Shown here piece after piece: positions 63,912-64,000 of a stretch of DNA of 64,000 nucleotides. The stretch covers positions 42,617,620 to 42,681,619 of the forward strand of contig NC_044006.1 of NCBI RefSeq assembly GCF_900496995.4, read 5' to 3'. Every line of letters begins with the position of its first letter. The first letter of the stretch is position 1. Under the pieces are notes generated by a model. It worked only from the letters and a program-made list of their open reading frames with translations, was not told the origin of the DNA and ran no database searches. Made by a program: the position numbers and the translations under genes. Origin of the DNA: Aquila chrysaetos chrysaetos. Taxonomy: Eukaryota > Chordata > Aves > Accipitriformes > Accipitridae.

Positions 63912-64000
63912 GTGAGGGGCTCAGGTGGGTGTCCGGGCGGGGCTGGCGGCCACGGGGCCGCTTCCCCACCGCGCTGTAGTAGACGGGGGGAGGGCGGCGT

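Larger units (their letters stand above)
63090..64000 (+). promoter_or_regulatory. OSBPL3: CpG island, probable OSBPL3 promoter
   Basis: An abrupt change to very GC- and CpG-rich sequence that runs to the window edge. It contains a perfect CRE (TGACGTCA, 63541-63548), a CCAAT box at 63662-63666 and several Sp1-type GC boxes. The gene name is inferred from position: in human the next gene beyond CYCS, transcribed in the same direction, is OSBPL3, an oxysterol-binding-protein family member active at ER-plasma membrane contacts. No OSBPL3 coding sequence is visible. Long open frames across the island, such as 62873-63601, are composition artefacts. Confidence 0.7.

Noticed and set aside
1-64000. 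CRISPR arrays, bacterial operons, tRNA or rRNA genes, CR1 elements
   Set aside because: The sequence is vertebrate. No spacer-repeat array, and I saw no tRNA box motifs or CR1 3'-end octamer repeats by eye; a RepeatMasker and tRNAscan run would be needed to exclude old fragments.

Overview
The window looks like nuclear DNA of a bird. The evidence is an intact two-exon somatic cytochrome c gene whose protein is avian-like, a TGT...ACA LTR family that I recall as common in birds, short vertebrate-type exons in AT-rich introns, and two isolated CpG islands. From memory, chicken cytochrome c differs from this protein at three positions, so I infer a non-galliform bird, without naming a species.

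Three genes appear to lie head-to-tail on the + strand. (1) About 1-14,275: the 3' part of SPMIP4 (C7orf31 in human), a sperm-tail microtubule inner protein. I traced it by matching short open segments to my memory of the human protein and by checking that exon phases fit. The exons are 5476-5505, 6621-6805, 9065-9153, 10880-11052, 11275-11342 and a terminal exon from 13420, plus one weak candidate at 12291-12380. The N-terminal exons were not found and probably lie upstream of the window. (2) About 24,380-27,165: CYCS, with a CpG-island promoter, a non-coding first exon, coding exons 25490-25658 and 25829-25977, and a 3' UTR of about 1.2 kb. (3) From about 63,090 to the window edge: a CpG island and probable non-coding first exon. 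Because human OSBPL3, CYCS and C7orf31 lie in this order and relative orientation, this is most likely the OSBPL3 promoter. No OSBPL3 coding sequence is inside the window.

The stretches between the genes (14.3-23.6 kb and about 27.2-63.1 kb) are AT-rich. They hold one truncated LTR, simple repeats and no gene I can support; the open frames there are short, lack family motifs and look like chance.

I found no novel multi-gene system. The observations most worth checking concern SPMIP4. The exon ending at 9153 is followed by GG where a GT donor is expected, a complete sense-oriented solo LTR with its own polyadenylation signal lies 155 bases further on, and the last exon changes frame around 13.92 kb although its C-terminal tail is still conserved. 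Together these suggest that SPMIP4 is damaged or unusually expressed in this species, or that the assembly has local errors. A pair of interleaved inverted repeats at 3.63-3.75 kb looks like a template-switch mutation.
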